DNA from: Chitinophagales bacterium
GTDB lineage: Bacteria > Bacteroidota > Bacteroidia > Chitinophagales > UBA8649
Length of the DNA stretch: 64,000 nucleotides
NCBI GenBank assembly: GCA_020635975.1
Contig: JACJYT010000003.1
Span: 124,001-188,000, forward strand
Direction of reading: 5' to 3'
Each line of letters begins with the position of its first letter. The stretch's first letter is position 1. Of the stretch, positions 25,677 through 35,100 are shown in pieces. The notes under the pieces are model-generated. The model was not told where the DNA came from. It was given only the letters and a program-made list of their open reading frames with translations, and did no database searches. Position numbers and translations under genes: made by a program.

Positions 25677-26639
25677 ATGAGTAAAAGAAATGATTTTTAT
25701 TGGGTAGAAGAAAGAGAACCGCATTTAGAAAGACGTAGAGAAATTCTAAAAGCACATCCCGAAGTGAAGCAATTATTTGGTAAGAATCCTTACTTACCTT
25801 GGTCGACGGTTATTTTGGTGAGTATTCAAGTTGCTGTTGGGATAAATATTCATAGAATTATGGATTTACCTTATAGTTGGATTTACTTTCTTTTATTGTC
25901 TTATTTTGTAGGTGCTACAATTTCTCATGCCTTATTCTTGGCAGTTCATGAAATTACCCACGATTTAGCTTTCAAGAAAACGGCACACAATAATTTATTG
26001 GCTTACATTGCAAATATTCCGATTTTGTTGCCTTTTGCCATGTCTTTTAAAGAGTATCATGCCATGCATCATTGGGATCAGGGGGTAGATGGGATAGATG
26101 CCGATATACCTTTAGAAGGAGAGGCAAAGTTTTTTAGTGGTTTGTTGGGTAAAATAGTTTGGTTTGTTCATCAGATAGTTTTTTATGCCGTGCGACCAAT
26201 GTTTGTTCGACCGCTTAAGGTGAACAAATGGTTTGTTTACAATTTTATTTTTCAAGTCGGAGCTATGTTAATTATTCTTCCCTTTGCAGGCTGGTGGGGA
26301 TTGGCATATTTTGTTTTGTCTTTGATTTTTGCGGGAGGCTTGCATCCAACATCTGGGCATTTTATTTCTGAGCATTATGTATTTCATGAAGGGCAAGAAA
26401 CTTATTCTTATTATGGTCCTTTAAATATTTTGACTTTCAATGTTGGTTATCACAATGAACATCATGATTTTCCGACAATTCCGGGAAACAAGTTGCCAGA
26501 ACTTAAAAAGATGGCTCCAGAGTTTTATGATAATCTTCATTCTTATGACTCATGGACAGGTGTAATATTTAAATTTTTGTTCGATAAGAACATCTCTCTT
26601 TTCTCAAGAACGAAGAGAAAGAAAGTGGAAGAAGCCTAG
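25677..26639 (+). CDS. Fatty acid desaturase, sphingolipid delta-4 desaturase (DES1)-like
   Basis: This 320-residue membrane di-iron desaturase has histidine boxes HEITHD (91-96), HAMHH (128-132) and HNEHH (259-263). It resembles eukaryotic dihydroceramide delta-4 desaturase along its whole length. The N terminus has FYWVEEREPHLERRREIL and PEVKQLFGKNP. The C-terminal half has HPTSGHF, HYVFHEGQETYSYYGPLN, FNVGYHNEHHDFP and the final SRTKRKK. Human DES1 is about 323 residues. Family reaction: introduction of a trans-4 double bond into (dihydro)ceramide. Whether this organism makes sphingolipids cannot be seen here. It begins 9 bases after the LolD-like gene and overlaps the convergent next gene by 4 bases. 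Confidence 0.9.
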   Translation: MSKRNDFYWVEEREPHLERRREILKAHPEVKQLFGKNPYLPWSTVILVSIQVAVGINIHRIMDLPYSWIYFLLLSYFVGATISHALFLAVHEITHDLAFKKTAHNNLLAYIANIPILLPFAMSFKEYHAMHHWDQGVDGIDADIPLEGEAKFFSGLLGKIVWFVHQIVFYAVRPMFVRPLKVNKWFVYNFIFQVGAMLIILPFAGWWGLAYFVLSLIFAGGLHPTSGHFISEHYVFHEGQETYSYYGPLNILTFNVGYHNEHHDFPTIPGNKLPELKKMAPEFYDNLHSYDSWTGVIFKFLFDKNISLFSRTKRKKVEEA

Positions 26640-27517
26640 TCTTTTAATTTAATATTAACCGGACTTACTCTTTTCTCTTTTTTTATTATAGGAAAAACCG
26701 CTCCGAAAAGAATATTGTGTTGAGAGAAGAAAAAGTGTTGACTAGCCTTATCTTCTTTGTATGGCGTGGTTTTTACATCGGGAAGATGAATGAAGCCTCC
26801 TTTTAATTCACTTTGAATATGAAAATAATTAAAGAAAGTTAGATTAACACCTACTTTTAAAGTGGTTCCATAGCCTGCCAAATGGTATTTATCCCATTCT
26901 TCTCCACCCAATAGAACTACATCACTTCTAGGTACTAACGCGCCAAGGCTAATGCCTTCGCTTAGATTAATATCGAAAAATTTAGTTTTTAAAATTCTAT
27001 CTACTCTGTTTATTTCAAAATGGACATAATTTAGACCATCGGTATGCTCATATTGCAGAAAAGAGGGGTAGAGGGTGATTTCGTCATCTTGATAGCTTCC
27101 ATCAAATACGGTTGCTCCATCAATTTCGCCTTCTATGCTAACTTCTTGATAGTTTTCTACCACATATTTCATATGGTCTAAGCCAAAGGCAAGATTCCAA
27201 TTGTGGTGGAAATAGTAGCCAATTTTAAGGTTGGTTTGCGGAATAGAAAGTCGACTCGGATTTAAATAAACGGAGGCACTAAAAGGTGTATTTCTATCTT
27301 GCGCCTTAACATCGTACAAAGTGAAATCATGGTCTCTTCCCTTAAAGTGTATATCCGATTTGGTATAATGGTCCCAATTCCAACCAACAAGTATGTACAA
27401 CTTGCCTTTGTTTATTTTTTTATAATCGAAAGCAGGTAAAGCTTGCATGTCGGCAACTTGAGCTTGGAGCAGTACAAAGCTCAAAAAAACAAAGTGGAGC
27501 AAAAGAAGTTTTCTCAT
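26636..27517 (-). CDS. Predicted outer-membrane beta-barrel protein, unknown function
   Basis: This 293-residue exported protein has a signal peptide (MRKLLLLHFVFLSFVLLQAQ). I chose the start at 27517 because a TATATTTG promoter-like element (27548-27555) overlaps the longer in-frame extension. The mature part alternates aromatic and polar residues (LYILVGWNWDHYTKSDIHF, then GRDHDFTLYDVKAQDR and LKIGYYFHHNWNLAFGLDHMKY), as in small outer-membrane barrels. I recognise this as a recurrent hypothetical family but know no function. It ends 4 bases inside the convergent desaturase gene. Confidence 0.7.
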   Translation of the reverse strand: MRKLLLLHFVFLSFVLLQAQVADMQALPAFDYKKINKGKLYILVGWNWDHYTKSDIHFKGRDHDFTLYDVKAQDRNTPFSASVYLNPSRLSIPQTNLKIGYYFHHNWNLAFGLDHMKYVVENYQEVSIEGEIDGATVFDGSYQDDEITLYPSFLQYEHTDGLNYVHFEINRVDRILKTKFFDINLSEGISLGALVPRSDVVLLGGEEWDKYHLAGYGTTLKVGVNLTFFNYFHIQSELKGGFIHLPDVKTTPYKEDKASQHFFFSQHNILFGAVFPIIKKEKRVSPVNIKLKD

Positions 27518-27615
27518 AGACATGACCGCTAAGTCTTGATATAATAACAAATATATTCTTTTTAGATTAATAAAGAATAGTACGGCTAAAAGGATGGGCT
27601 TTTTATCTTTGTTAA

Positions 27616-28599
27616 ATGAATAGGAAGGTTTCTATACTGATGCCAGTTTATAATGCTGCGCCTTTTCTAGTAGATTGTTTAAATTCTATTTTTTCTCAAG
27701 ACTATGTGCATTGGGAGTTAGTGGCAGTGGACGATTTTTCAGAAGATAGGAGTTTAGAAATTTTAAAAGAAGCGGCTAAGAAAGAACCAAGACTTCGAGT
27801 GCTTCAGAATGAAAAAAAGGGGATTATTCCTGCCCTTCAATTGGCGTATTCTAATTGCAATGGTGTATTTATTACACGGATGGATGCGGATGATTTAATG
27901 CCAAAAAGAAAGTTGAGCCTCTTGCTTTCTGCATTATTGGAGAAAGGTAGGGGCTATGTTAGTACCGGCTATGTAAAATATTTTGCCGAATTAGGCGTGT
28001 CTCAGGGTTATTTGGCTTATGAAAATTGGCTGAATCAGCTATGTGAGAAAAACTCGCATTTTGAGGAAATCTATAAAGAATGTGTAATTCCTTCTCCATG
28101 CTGGATGATGTATAGAGATGATTTTGAACAGATTGGAGCATTTGATTCTAGGATCTATCCAGAGGATTATGAGCTTTGTTTCAGAATGTATGCTTTTGGC
28201 TTGCAGGTTCTAAGTCAAAAGGAAATTTGTCATTTGTGGCGTGATCATGCTAAGCGCTCCTCTCGAATAGATGAAAACTACAGCGATAATCGCTTTATTG
28301 ACTTAAAAATTACTCAATTTTTAGCAATAGATTTCCGAGTCCAAAGGAGCTTGGTACTTTGGGGTGCGGGTAAAAAAGGGAAGTTATTGGCTCAAAAACT
28401 CATTCAAGAAGGAATTCCTTTTTTATGGATTTGTAATAATAAGAACAAAATTGGCAAAGAAATTTATCAGCAAGTAATGTTAGATGCAGCTACTTTGAAC
28501 TTGGAGTCGAAGCAAATTATAGTTGCTGTAGCTTCACCTGAGGAAAAGAAAGAAATTCAAGCTAAACTTGAAGGCCACTTGGCGTATTATTTTTGCTAG
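27616..28599 (+). CDS. Glycosyltransferase family 2 with extra C-terminal Rossmann-like domain
   Basis: This 327-residue protein has a GT-A N-terminal domain: VSILMPVYNAAPFL, VAVDDFSEDRS and the metal-binding MDADD at 89-93. The acceptor loop region has PSPCWMMYRDDFE and YPEDYELCFRMY. From residue ~243 it continues with LVLWGAGKKGKLLAQKL, a GxGxxG nucleotide-binding-like fold not part of the GT2 catalytic domain. It is probably involved in surface polysaccharide synthesis. A TATCTTTG element ends 4 bases before the ATG, which would make the mRNA nearly leaderless if used. Confidence 0.9.
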   Translation: MNRKVSILMPVYNAAPFLVDCLNSIFSQDYVHWELVAVDDFSEDRSLEILKEAAKKEPRLRVLQNEKKGIIPALQLAYSNCNGVFITRMDADDLMPKRKLSLLLSALLEKGRGYVSTGYVKYFAELGVSQGYLAYENWLNQLCEKNSHFEEIYKECVIPSPCWMMYRDDFEQIGAFDSRIYPEDYELCFRMYAFGLQVLSQKEICHLWRDHAKRSSRIDENYSDNRFIDLKITQFLAIDFRVQRSLVLWGAGKKGKLLAQKLIQEGIPFLWICNNKNKIGKEIYQQVMLDAATLNLESKQIIVAVASPEEKKEIQAKLEGHLAYYFC

Positions 28600-28737
28600 T
28601 GCTGCAAGAGGAGAGTGGTGGCTTGGGCTTCTAAAAGAAACGCGTAGTAGCTTTTGACTTGCTATAACTAAGATTTAAGTTGTGAGTTTCTTTCTAAGAT
28701 TTGGTTTTTATGTTTGTTCTCCATTAGAAAATAGTTT

Positions 28738-29514
28738 CTAATATGGATAGGAGTAGCCATTCGGATAAACTTTTTCTAGAATTGGAAGCATTTCCGCTTT
28801 TGCAAGAGTTTTCATCTGTTCTAGTTGCTCCATATTGAATTCCTTAGGATCTATAATTTTTGTCCAATATACATCAATGCTTCCTGGTCTTAAGGAAAGT
28901 AATTTTCTAGGCATAAGATCGGCCGCTCCTACAATGGTACAAACGGCAATAGGAATTTGTAATTGAACACTTAAACTAAAGGCACCATCTTTAAATTCTT
29001 TAAGCAACTCTGAGGTGGTATTACAAGTTCCTTCAGGAAAAATTACCATGCTTGCCCCGTCTTTTAAATATTTAAACATGGTTTCCATGCTCCACTTTCT
29101 GCTTTCCTTTTGATCTCTTTGAACAGGTACATAAAGTTTTTTAAGTAAATATCCCAGTACTGGGTAGCGAAGTATTTCTGCTTTACCTATAAATTTTTTA
29201 TAATTATTACTAGCAACAGCAGAAATGAGAGCATCTAAATAAGACATATGATTACCCACTAAAATATATTGCTTCTTAGCATCTAGTAGTTCCATATTAT
29301 GTACCTTAACTTTAATGCCCATTAGCACCAATACTATTTTACTAAAAATAACCGGAGCGAAATGCATTGCGCGATAAACTCCTTTGCTCGGAATGTTTAC
29401 GCCAATTACTAAGATGGGAAAAACGATTATAAGTGCAACAACAAAGACTAGGCTGCACCAAAGGGTCCAGAATAAAACAAAAAGTTTATCTAAAATAGGG
29501 TTGCTGAGCTTCAA
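28738..29514 (-). CDS. 1-acyl-sn-glycerol-3-phosphate acyltransferase (PlsC-like)
   Basis: This 258-residue membrane acyltransferase has an N-terminal membrane segment (~11-40). The catalytic NHMSYLD motif has His89 and Asp94 (H-X4-D), and the substrate-binding motif is FPEGTCN at 159-165. It acylates lysophosphatidic acid to phosphatidic acid in membrane lipid synthesis. It begins 26 bases after the end of the type B secreted protein gene on the same strand, so it may be the distal gene of the adhesin operon, though a functional link is not obvious. Confidence 0.92.
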   Translation of the reverse strand: MKLSNPILDKLFVLFWTLWCSLVFVVALIIVFPILVIGVNIPSKGVYRAMHFAPVIFSKIVLVLMGIKVKVHNMELLDAKKQYILVGNHMSYLDALISAVASNNYKKFIGKAEILRYPVLGYLLKKLYVPVQRDQKESRKWSMETMFKYLKDGASMVIFPEGTCNTTSELLKEFKDGAFSLSVQLQIPIAVCTIVGAADLMPRKLLSLRPGSIDVYWTKIIDPKEFNMEQLEQMKTLAKAEMLPILEKVYPNGYSYPY

Positions 29515-29540
29515 GTTAGGTAGATTGACTTGAAGTAAAT

Positions 29541-31040
29541 CTAACGAATTAACTTAATTTTTTCAACTATATCAAAAGATTGTCCGTCCTTGCCGCTAGC
29601 TTTTAAATGGAGTAGGAAAATACCACTGGCTAAATCTTTGTTTTTAAATTTCCCATCCCAAGAATCTAAACTACTTCTTCCAATAAAAATTTCTTCGCCC
29701 CATTGACTGTAAATCTTGTATTCTAAGTCATTTATATCTCTAGTATAGACTTTGTAAAGATCATTTTGACCATCCTTATTGGGAGTAAAAGCCGTTGGAA
29801 CATTTACCAGAGAGGAGTATATTCTATTTAATTGAAAGCTTAAGTTACTTGTACAAGAATTGCTTAGGTCGCTTATAAGAAAGTAATAAGTTCCCTCATA
29901 TTCAGCAAAAAGTTCTTCAGCTAAACAAGGAGCAAGACAAGTATCTCCATTAGGATAAACAAGACTATAAGAAAAGGGATTGGTACCAATAATATCAAAA
30001 GTATAGGATTCTCCTGGATAAAGCTCTACGGAGTTTTGATAAAGACTAAAATTGCTTTTTGATATTTTATAGTATCGTTGAACTATGGAATCGCATAGGA
30101 AAGCATTTGGATTGGCAACTGGAATTTCTAGTAAGGTATCTTCATAAATCCAAAATCCAAATTGAAATATGGAATCGCAACGCTCAATTGTATCGCTTCC
30201 AAAGCTTGGGGCTACCACTTCAAAAGTGAGACTTGAATCTATTGCACCCAAACAAGAATTTGGGTCGATTACGGTATAGCTAATGGTATAGTTACCCAAT
30301 TTCCCTTGGGGATTAAAAAAGTTGGTATTTTCAATATCTCCTGACCAAGTTCCACCTGACGTAGCATTGGCACTAAGAAAGTTGTTTAGGTTTAAAGGAG
30401 CTAGGTTATTACAAATTTTGCTAGGAAAGGTCCATGAAGCATTCAATCCATTAAAGATGGCATTACAGCCTGTATTGTAATAACTTGCTTGACCAGTTTC
30501 GTCATAATAGATGGCTGCTCCATCTCCACCAATAAGATCCGTAGGTAAATAGGAAACGGCTTGAACGCTCGTACAAGATGCATCCGAATAGCTTACTTGC
30601 AAGGTCCGAATGGAGGATGCTAAATTGCTGAAATGTCCGGAAGTATTTCCAGCACATTGATAAGCAATATAGATAGTATCGGATAGACCTTCAAAAGAAT
30701 TGGCATTAATAAGCATATTGGTAGAGCTTACAATTAAAAGTTTTTCTCCAGCTGGAACGATACCATTTGGTGCTTCAATCAAAAGTCCACAGCTCGATAC
30801 TATGGTTTGATTTAGTGCTGCAGTTAGTTGGGCATCTGGGCACCATCCTAAGAAATTATTGTTTGGCCAATCAAAAACTAGGTTGTTTAAATTTAAATCG
30901 GTATTTACTCGCAAGCTTACCATTTCATTTTCTCCTTCTGGATCTCCGCATGCATCTGCTAAGATGCTTTCAACGCTAAAACATTGAGCAAAAACTCTGC
31001 CTAGAAAGAAGAAAGAAAAAAGTAAAAGAAAACTTCTCAT
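29541..31040 (-). CDS. T9SS type B sorting domain secreted protein
   Basis: This 499-residue protein has a signal peptide (ending FFLGRVFAQ). Its lamin-tail-like N-terminal region (VESILADACGDPEGENEMVS) is common in Bacteroidota surface proteins. The middle has FWIYEDT and CDSI elements related to the giant protein's repeats. The C-terminal type B sorting domain has VPTAFTPNKDGQNDLY, SQWGEEIF and SGIFLLHLKASGKDGQ. It lies 42 bases after the PorP/SprF gene in the same operon as the giant adhesin. Its C-terminal domain is close to that of the giant protein, so both probably use the same SprF-like partner. Confidence 0.9.
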   Translation of the reverse strand: MRSFLLLFSFFFLGRVFAQCFSVESILADACGDPEGENEMVSLRVNTDLNLNNLVFDWPNNNFLGWCPDAQLTAALNQTIVSSCGLLIEAPNGIVPAGEKLLIVSSTNMLINANSFEGLSDTIYIAYQCAGNTSGHFSNLASSIRTLQVSYSDASCTSVQAVSYLPTDLIGGDGAAIYYDETGQASYYNTGCNAIFNGLNASWTFPSKICNNLAPLNLNNFLSANATSGGTWSGDIENTNFFNPQGKLGNYTISYTVIDPNSCLGAIDSSLTFEVVAPSFGSDTIERCDSIFQFGFWIYEDTLLEIPVANPNAFLCDSIVQRYYKISKSNFSLYQNSVELYPGESYTFDIIGTNPFSYSLVYPNGDTCLAPCLAEELFAEYEGTYYFLISDLSNSCTSNLSFQLNRIYSSLVNVPTAFTPNKDGQNDLYKVYTRDINDLEYKIYSQWGEEIFIGRSSLDSWDGKFKNKDLASGIFLLHLKASGKDGQSFDIVEKIKLIR

Positions 31041-31082
31041 GAAGTGCTTTTCATTTGAAATAGAAAATCACTACAAAGTTAA

Positions 31083-32111
31083 TTAGAATTTAGGGCAATT
31101 TAGATTTTCTCTATATCTACTTTTAGAGCTTGCTATCGTATAGATAAGGTATAATTCAGGTCCACCCATAAAGTTGTGGGCATTTCTCAAATCTGAAGTA
31201 GTAATATCGTAGGCAAATCCGAAGTCAAAACTTTGGTATTCTGCTCTTATTCCTAAGATGAAGGCATCGCTTCCAAATTTATTCGCTTCGTAGGCAGAGA
31301 GTCTATACTGTCCGCCGGCATAGAGTGCAAAGTTCTTTCTTTCATTCAACATCATCTTCACATAGGAGCCAAAATCTAATTCGGCGTGTGGACCTTGTTT
31401 TTGGAAAAGTAGGATAGGGATGATAGAGATTACGTCGTTTTTCAGATTAATTTTCGCGCTAAAATTAGCACTATATTTTCTGTAGAGGATGTCTTCATTG
31501 TTGTTACCAAAACTTACATTGGGTTGGGCTATATGAGATATTGCAAAGCCCGCACTAACAGAATGTCTCTTATTAATGTTGGTGAAATAGTTAATTCCTG
31601 CACCAAAGTCTACAAAGGAAGTATTGTTATAATTGGCAAAGTCTATTGGGTCGGTATTATCGTTAATTTCAAATAGATTGCCATAAATCAAATTTTGTAG
31701 GTTAATTTGTTTGTTGTAGTACGCAGCTTGCATACCAAAACCTATATAATGTTTAACCTTCCTACCACCAAATTGTTGGTTGTAAGCTAAATTTAGATTG
31801 ACCCCAGTATTCTTAAACTCACCTTCACCTTCTACATCTTGATAAAAGCCTAGTCCAGCACCTAGAAAATTTCCTTTTAGTTTGTTTCTAAACAAATTAG
31901 CATCGGCTGAAACAGCATAGGTAGCAAAGGTGGTGTATTTAAACCATTGGTTTCTATAGTTGGCGGCAAAGCGTATATTATCATCGAAAACTCCTGTTAG
32001 CGCAGGGTTTAAATTTAATGGTGATGCCCAATATTGTGAAAAATGGAAATCTTGAGCAAAAGCCAAACTCGAAAGGAGCAAGATATTTAGTGTTAGCAGC
32101 AATTTTTTCAT
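31083..32111 (-). CDS. PorP/SprF family type IX secretion system membrane protein
   Basis: This 342-residue protein has a signal peptide (ending LSSLAFAQ) and the strong family signature DFHFSQYWASPLNLNPALTG, then FRFAANYRNQW-like (NIRFAANYRNQWFKY) and barrel strands to the end. It is the second gene of the minus-strand operon, 9 bases after the giant repetitive adhesin and before another type B protein, the SprB-SprF order. It is expected in the outer membrane, assisting secretion or anchoring of the adhesin. Confidence 0.95.
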   Translation of the reverse strand: MKKLLLTLNILLLSSLAFAQDFHFSQYWASPLNLNPALTGVFDDNIRFAANYRNQWFKYTTFATYAVSADANLFRNKLKGNFLGAGLGFYQDVEGEGEFKNTGVNLNLAYNQQFGGRKVKHYIGFGMQAAYYNKQINLQNLIYGNLFEINDNTDPIDFANYNNTSFVDFGAGINYFTNINKRHSVSAGFAISHIAQPNVSFGNNNEDILYRKYSANFSAKINLKNDVISIIPILLFQKQGPHAELDFGSYVKMMLNERKNFALYAGGQYRLSAYEANKFGSDAFILGIRAEYQSFDFGFAYDITTSDLRNAHNFMGGPELYLIYTIASSKSRYRENLNCPKF

Positions 32112-32120
32112 CTCAGTATT

Positions 32121-35100
32121 TTATCTAACTAGTTTAATGTTTTGTGTGATTTCAAATTTCTGTCCATCTATACCAACCGCTTGAATAACGGCTATGTAGA
32201 TGCCACTTTCAACAGGAAGGTTTTTAAAGATTCCATCCCAACCATTTTCTAGAACGGTAGTTTCATACATTTTACCTCCCCAACGATCAAAGATTTCGAG
32301 TTTATAGCTGCTAATATCCTTACCATAAGATCTGTAAATATCGTTTTGACCGTCTCCGTTTGGAGTGAAAATATTAGGAACATTAAGTTCAGAGTAAAAC
32401 TCTAAATTAATTACCAAAGTATCTCTAAATATACAGGAACTAGAAGTATCTATAATTGTGAAGTAATAGTAATTATCGAAAGTAGTAGGATATAGAGAAT
32501 AAGACCCACAATTTCCTGGGCAGCTAGCACCTATATTAGATTCATAAGAGAATATACTGTTAATGCTTTCATTTTCGATAATGAAGTTAACGCTATCACC
32601 GGGATAAGCAATGTAGCTATCTGGACTTACAGCATAAGCTGGAGCACTTGTAATATTATATACTATAATACTATCGCAAGATTGAGAATTTGGAATGCTT
32701 ATACTGAAATTACTTACCGGTCCATCAACCATAGTGGTATTATCTGCAAGAAGGAAAGGGAAGTCGTAAGGACAAAGTTCTAAATCTAAAGTATCTGTGC
32801 TCGAATTGCTTATTGTCAAATCAATAATGTGTATGGAATCACAAGAATTAATCGTGTTGAGATTTAGAATAATCTGTTGAGAGCTGGTATAGCTTTGACC
32901 ATTAATAGTGTATGATTCACATGCACTTATACTTTCAGAGCTAGTTGCTGAAGTATGGATGACAAGATTAAAAGCAGTAATCGAATCACAGCCATTCGTT
33001 GCTCCACCTATGATAGTATCATTGAAACTAGTTGAAGCAAAATACCAAGTTCCGAGCACTTGTATAGAGTCGCAGGCACTTAAATTTGCTTGTCCTTGAG
33101 CTGTAGGAAGCAAAATTACGGTGTCGTAGTGCGTTGAATCGCAGCCCAAACTTGTAAGAAGGTTACTTACATTTATTCCAACATCTGCTGGATTACAAGA
33201 AGTAGAAGCGGAAGTGGTTACTACAGAATTATTGATCGTAATATTGAAAGTAGTAATCGAATCGCAGCCATTGCTAGCACCACCAACTAGAGTATCATTA
33301 ATGCTAGTTGAAGCAAAGTACCAGGTGCTTAATACTTGAGCCGAATCACATTCTGTAATCGCCACAGTGGCAGAAGCAAAAGGTGCTAAGCTCACCGTAT
33401 CGTAGTGGGTTGAATCGCAGCCCAAACTTGTAAGAAGGTTGGTAACATCAATACCTACATCAGCTGGATTGCACGAAGTAGAAGCGGAGGTGGTCACTAC
33501 AGAATTATTAATCGTAATATTTAAAGTAGTAATCGAATCGCAGCCATTACTAGCCCCACCAACGAGAGTATCGTTAAAGCTGGTAGAAGCAAAATACCAA
33601 GTACCTTGAACTAAGGCAGAGTCGCAAGCTGTTAAATCGGATACTGCAAAAGCCGTTGGCAGCAAGCTCACCGTATCGTAGTGGGTAGAATCACAGCCCA
33701 AACTAGTAAGTAAGTTGCTTACATTAATACCAACATCAGCTGGATTACAAGAGGTAGAAGCAGAGCTGGTTACTACAGAATTATTGATTGTAATATTGAA
33801 AGTAGTAATCGAATCGCAGCCATTGCTAGCACCCCCAACAAGGGTATCGTTAAAGCTAGTAGAAGCATAGTACCAAGAGCTTAATATTAGAGCCGAATCA
33901 CATTCGGTAATCGCTACAGTGGCAGAAGCAAAAGGTGCTAAGCTCACCGTGTCGTAGTGGGTAGAATCGCAGCCTAAACTTGTGAGTAAGTTGCTTACAT
34001 TAATACCAACATCAGCAGGATTACAAGAAGTAGAAGCAGAGCTAGTCACCACAGAATTATTAATCGTAATATTGAAAGTAGTAATCGAATCGCAGCCATT
34101 GCTAGCTCCACCAACTAGTGTATCGTTAAAGCTAGTAGAAGCATAGTACCAAGAGCTTAATACTTGTGCCGAATCACATTCGGTAAGATCCACAATAGCA
34201 GAAGCAAAAGGTGCTAAGCTCACCGTGTCGTAGTGGGTAGAATCGCAACCCAAACTTGTAAGAAGGTTGGTAACATCAATACCAACATCAGCAGGATTAC
34301 AAGAAGTAGAAGCGGAGCTGGTCACTACAGAATTATTGATCGTAATATTGAAAGTAGTGATTGAATCGCAGCCATTGCTAGCTCCACCAACAAGGGTATC
34401 GATAAAGCTAGTAGTGGCAAAATACCAAGTACCTTGAACTAAAGCAGAGTCGCAAGCCGTTAAATCACTTACTGCAAAAGCTGTTGGCAGCAAGCTCACC
34501 GTGTCGTAATGAGTCGAATCACAACCAAAAGAATTGATGAAATTAAATTCGAAAACTCCTGTATCAGCAACACTACAAGAGAAGCTAGTAGAGAAGCTAG
34601 TATCTGTTGGATTAACTGTTAGATTTAAGACAATTATAGAGTCGCAGCCTAAAACATTTTGAAGCGTATCATAGTAAATCCCAGAAACGTTTAGATTATT
34701 TCCTCCAAAAGTATAGAAAGCATTGGAACAGATATTTTGATTTATAGAATCCAATTCTACAGGAGGAGGGTTTATACTAGATTGGGCTAAGAATGCCGCA
34801 AATCCTGGCGTAGAGAAAATTTCAAATACAAGGGAGTTGTTGCCAGCTTGCCAATCATTACAAAGCGATACACTAACTATACTAGAACTTGAAAAACCTC
34901 CAGAGTTAGGCGTAAAATTGCCATATTGTGATTGAGGAATGCCGTTTACGTATATTTCTGTTATAGTATTATCGGAGAACACATCTAGATTTAAACAAAA
35001 GCTGTTTAATACACAAGCTTCACAAGGAAGGTCAAAGTTTGCTTGATAATAAAAGCTTTGGTCTACAGAATGAGAACCAGTGCTGTTATGAGCAATCCAT

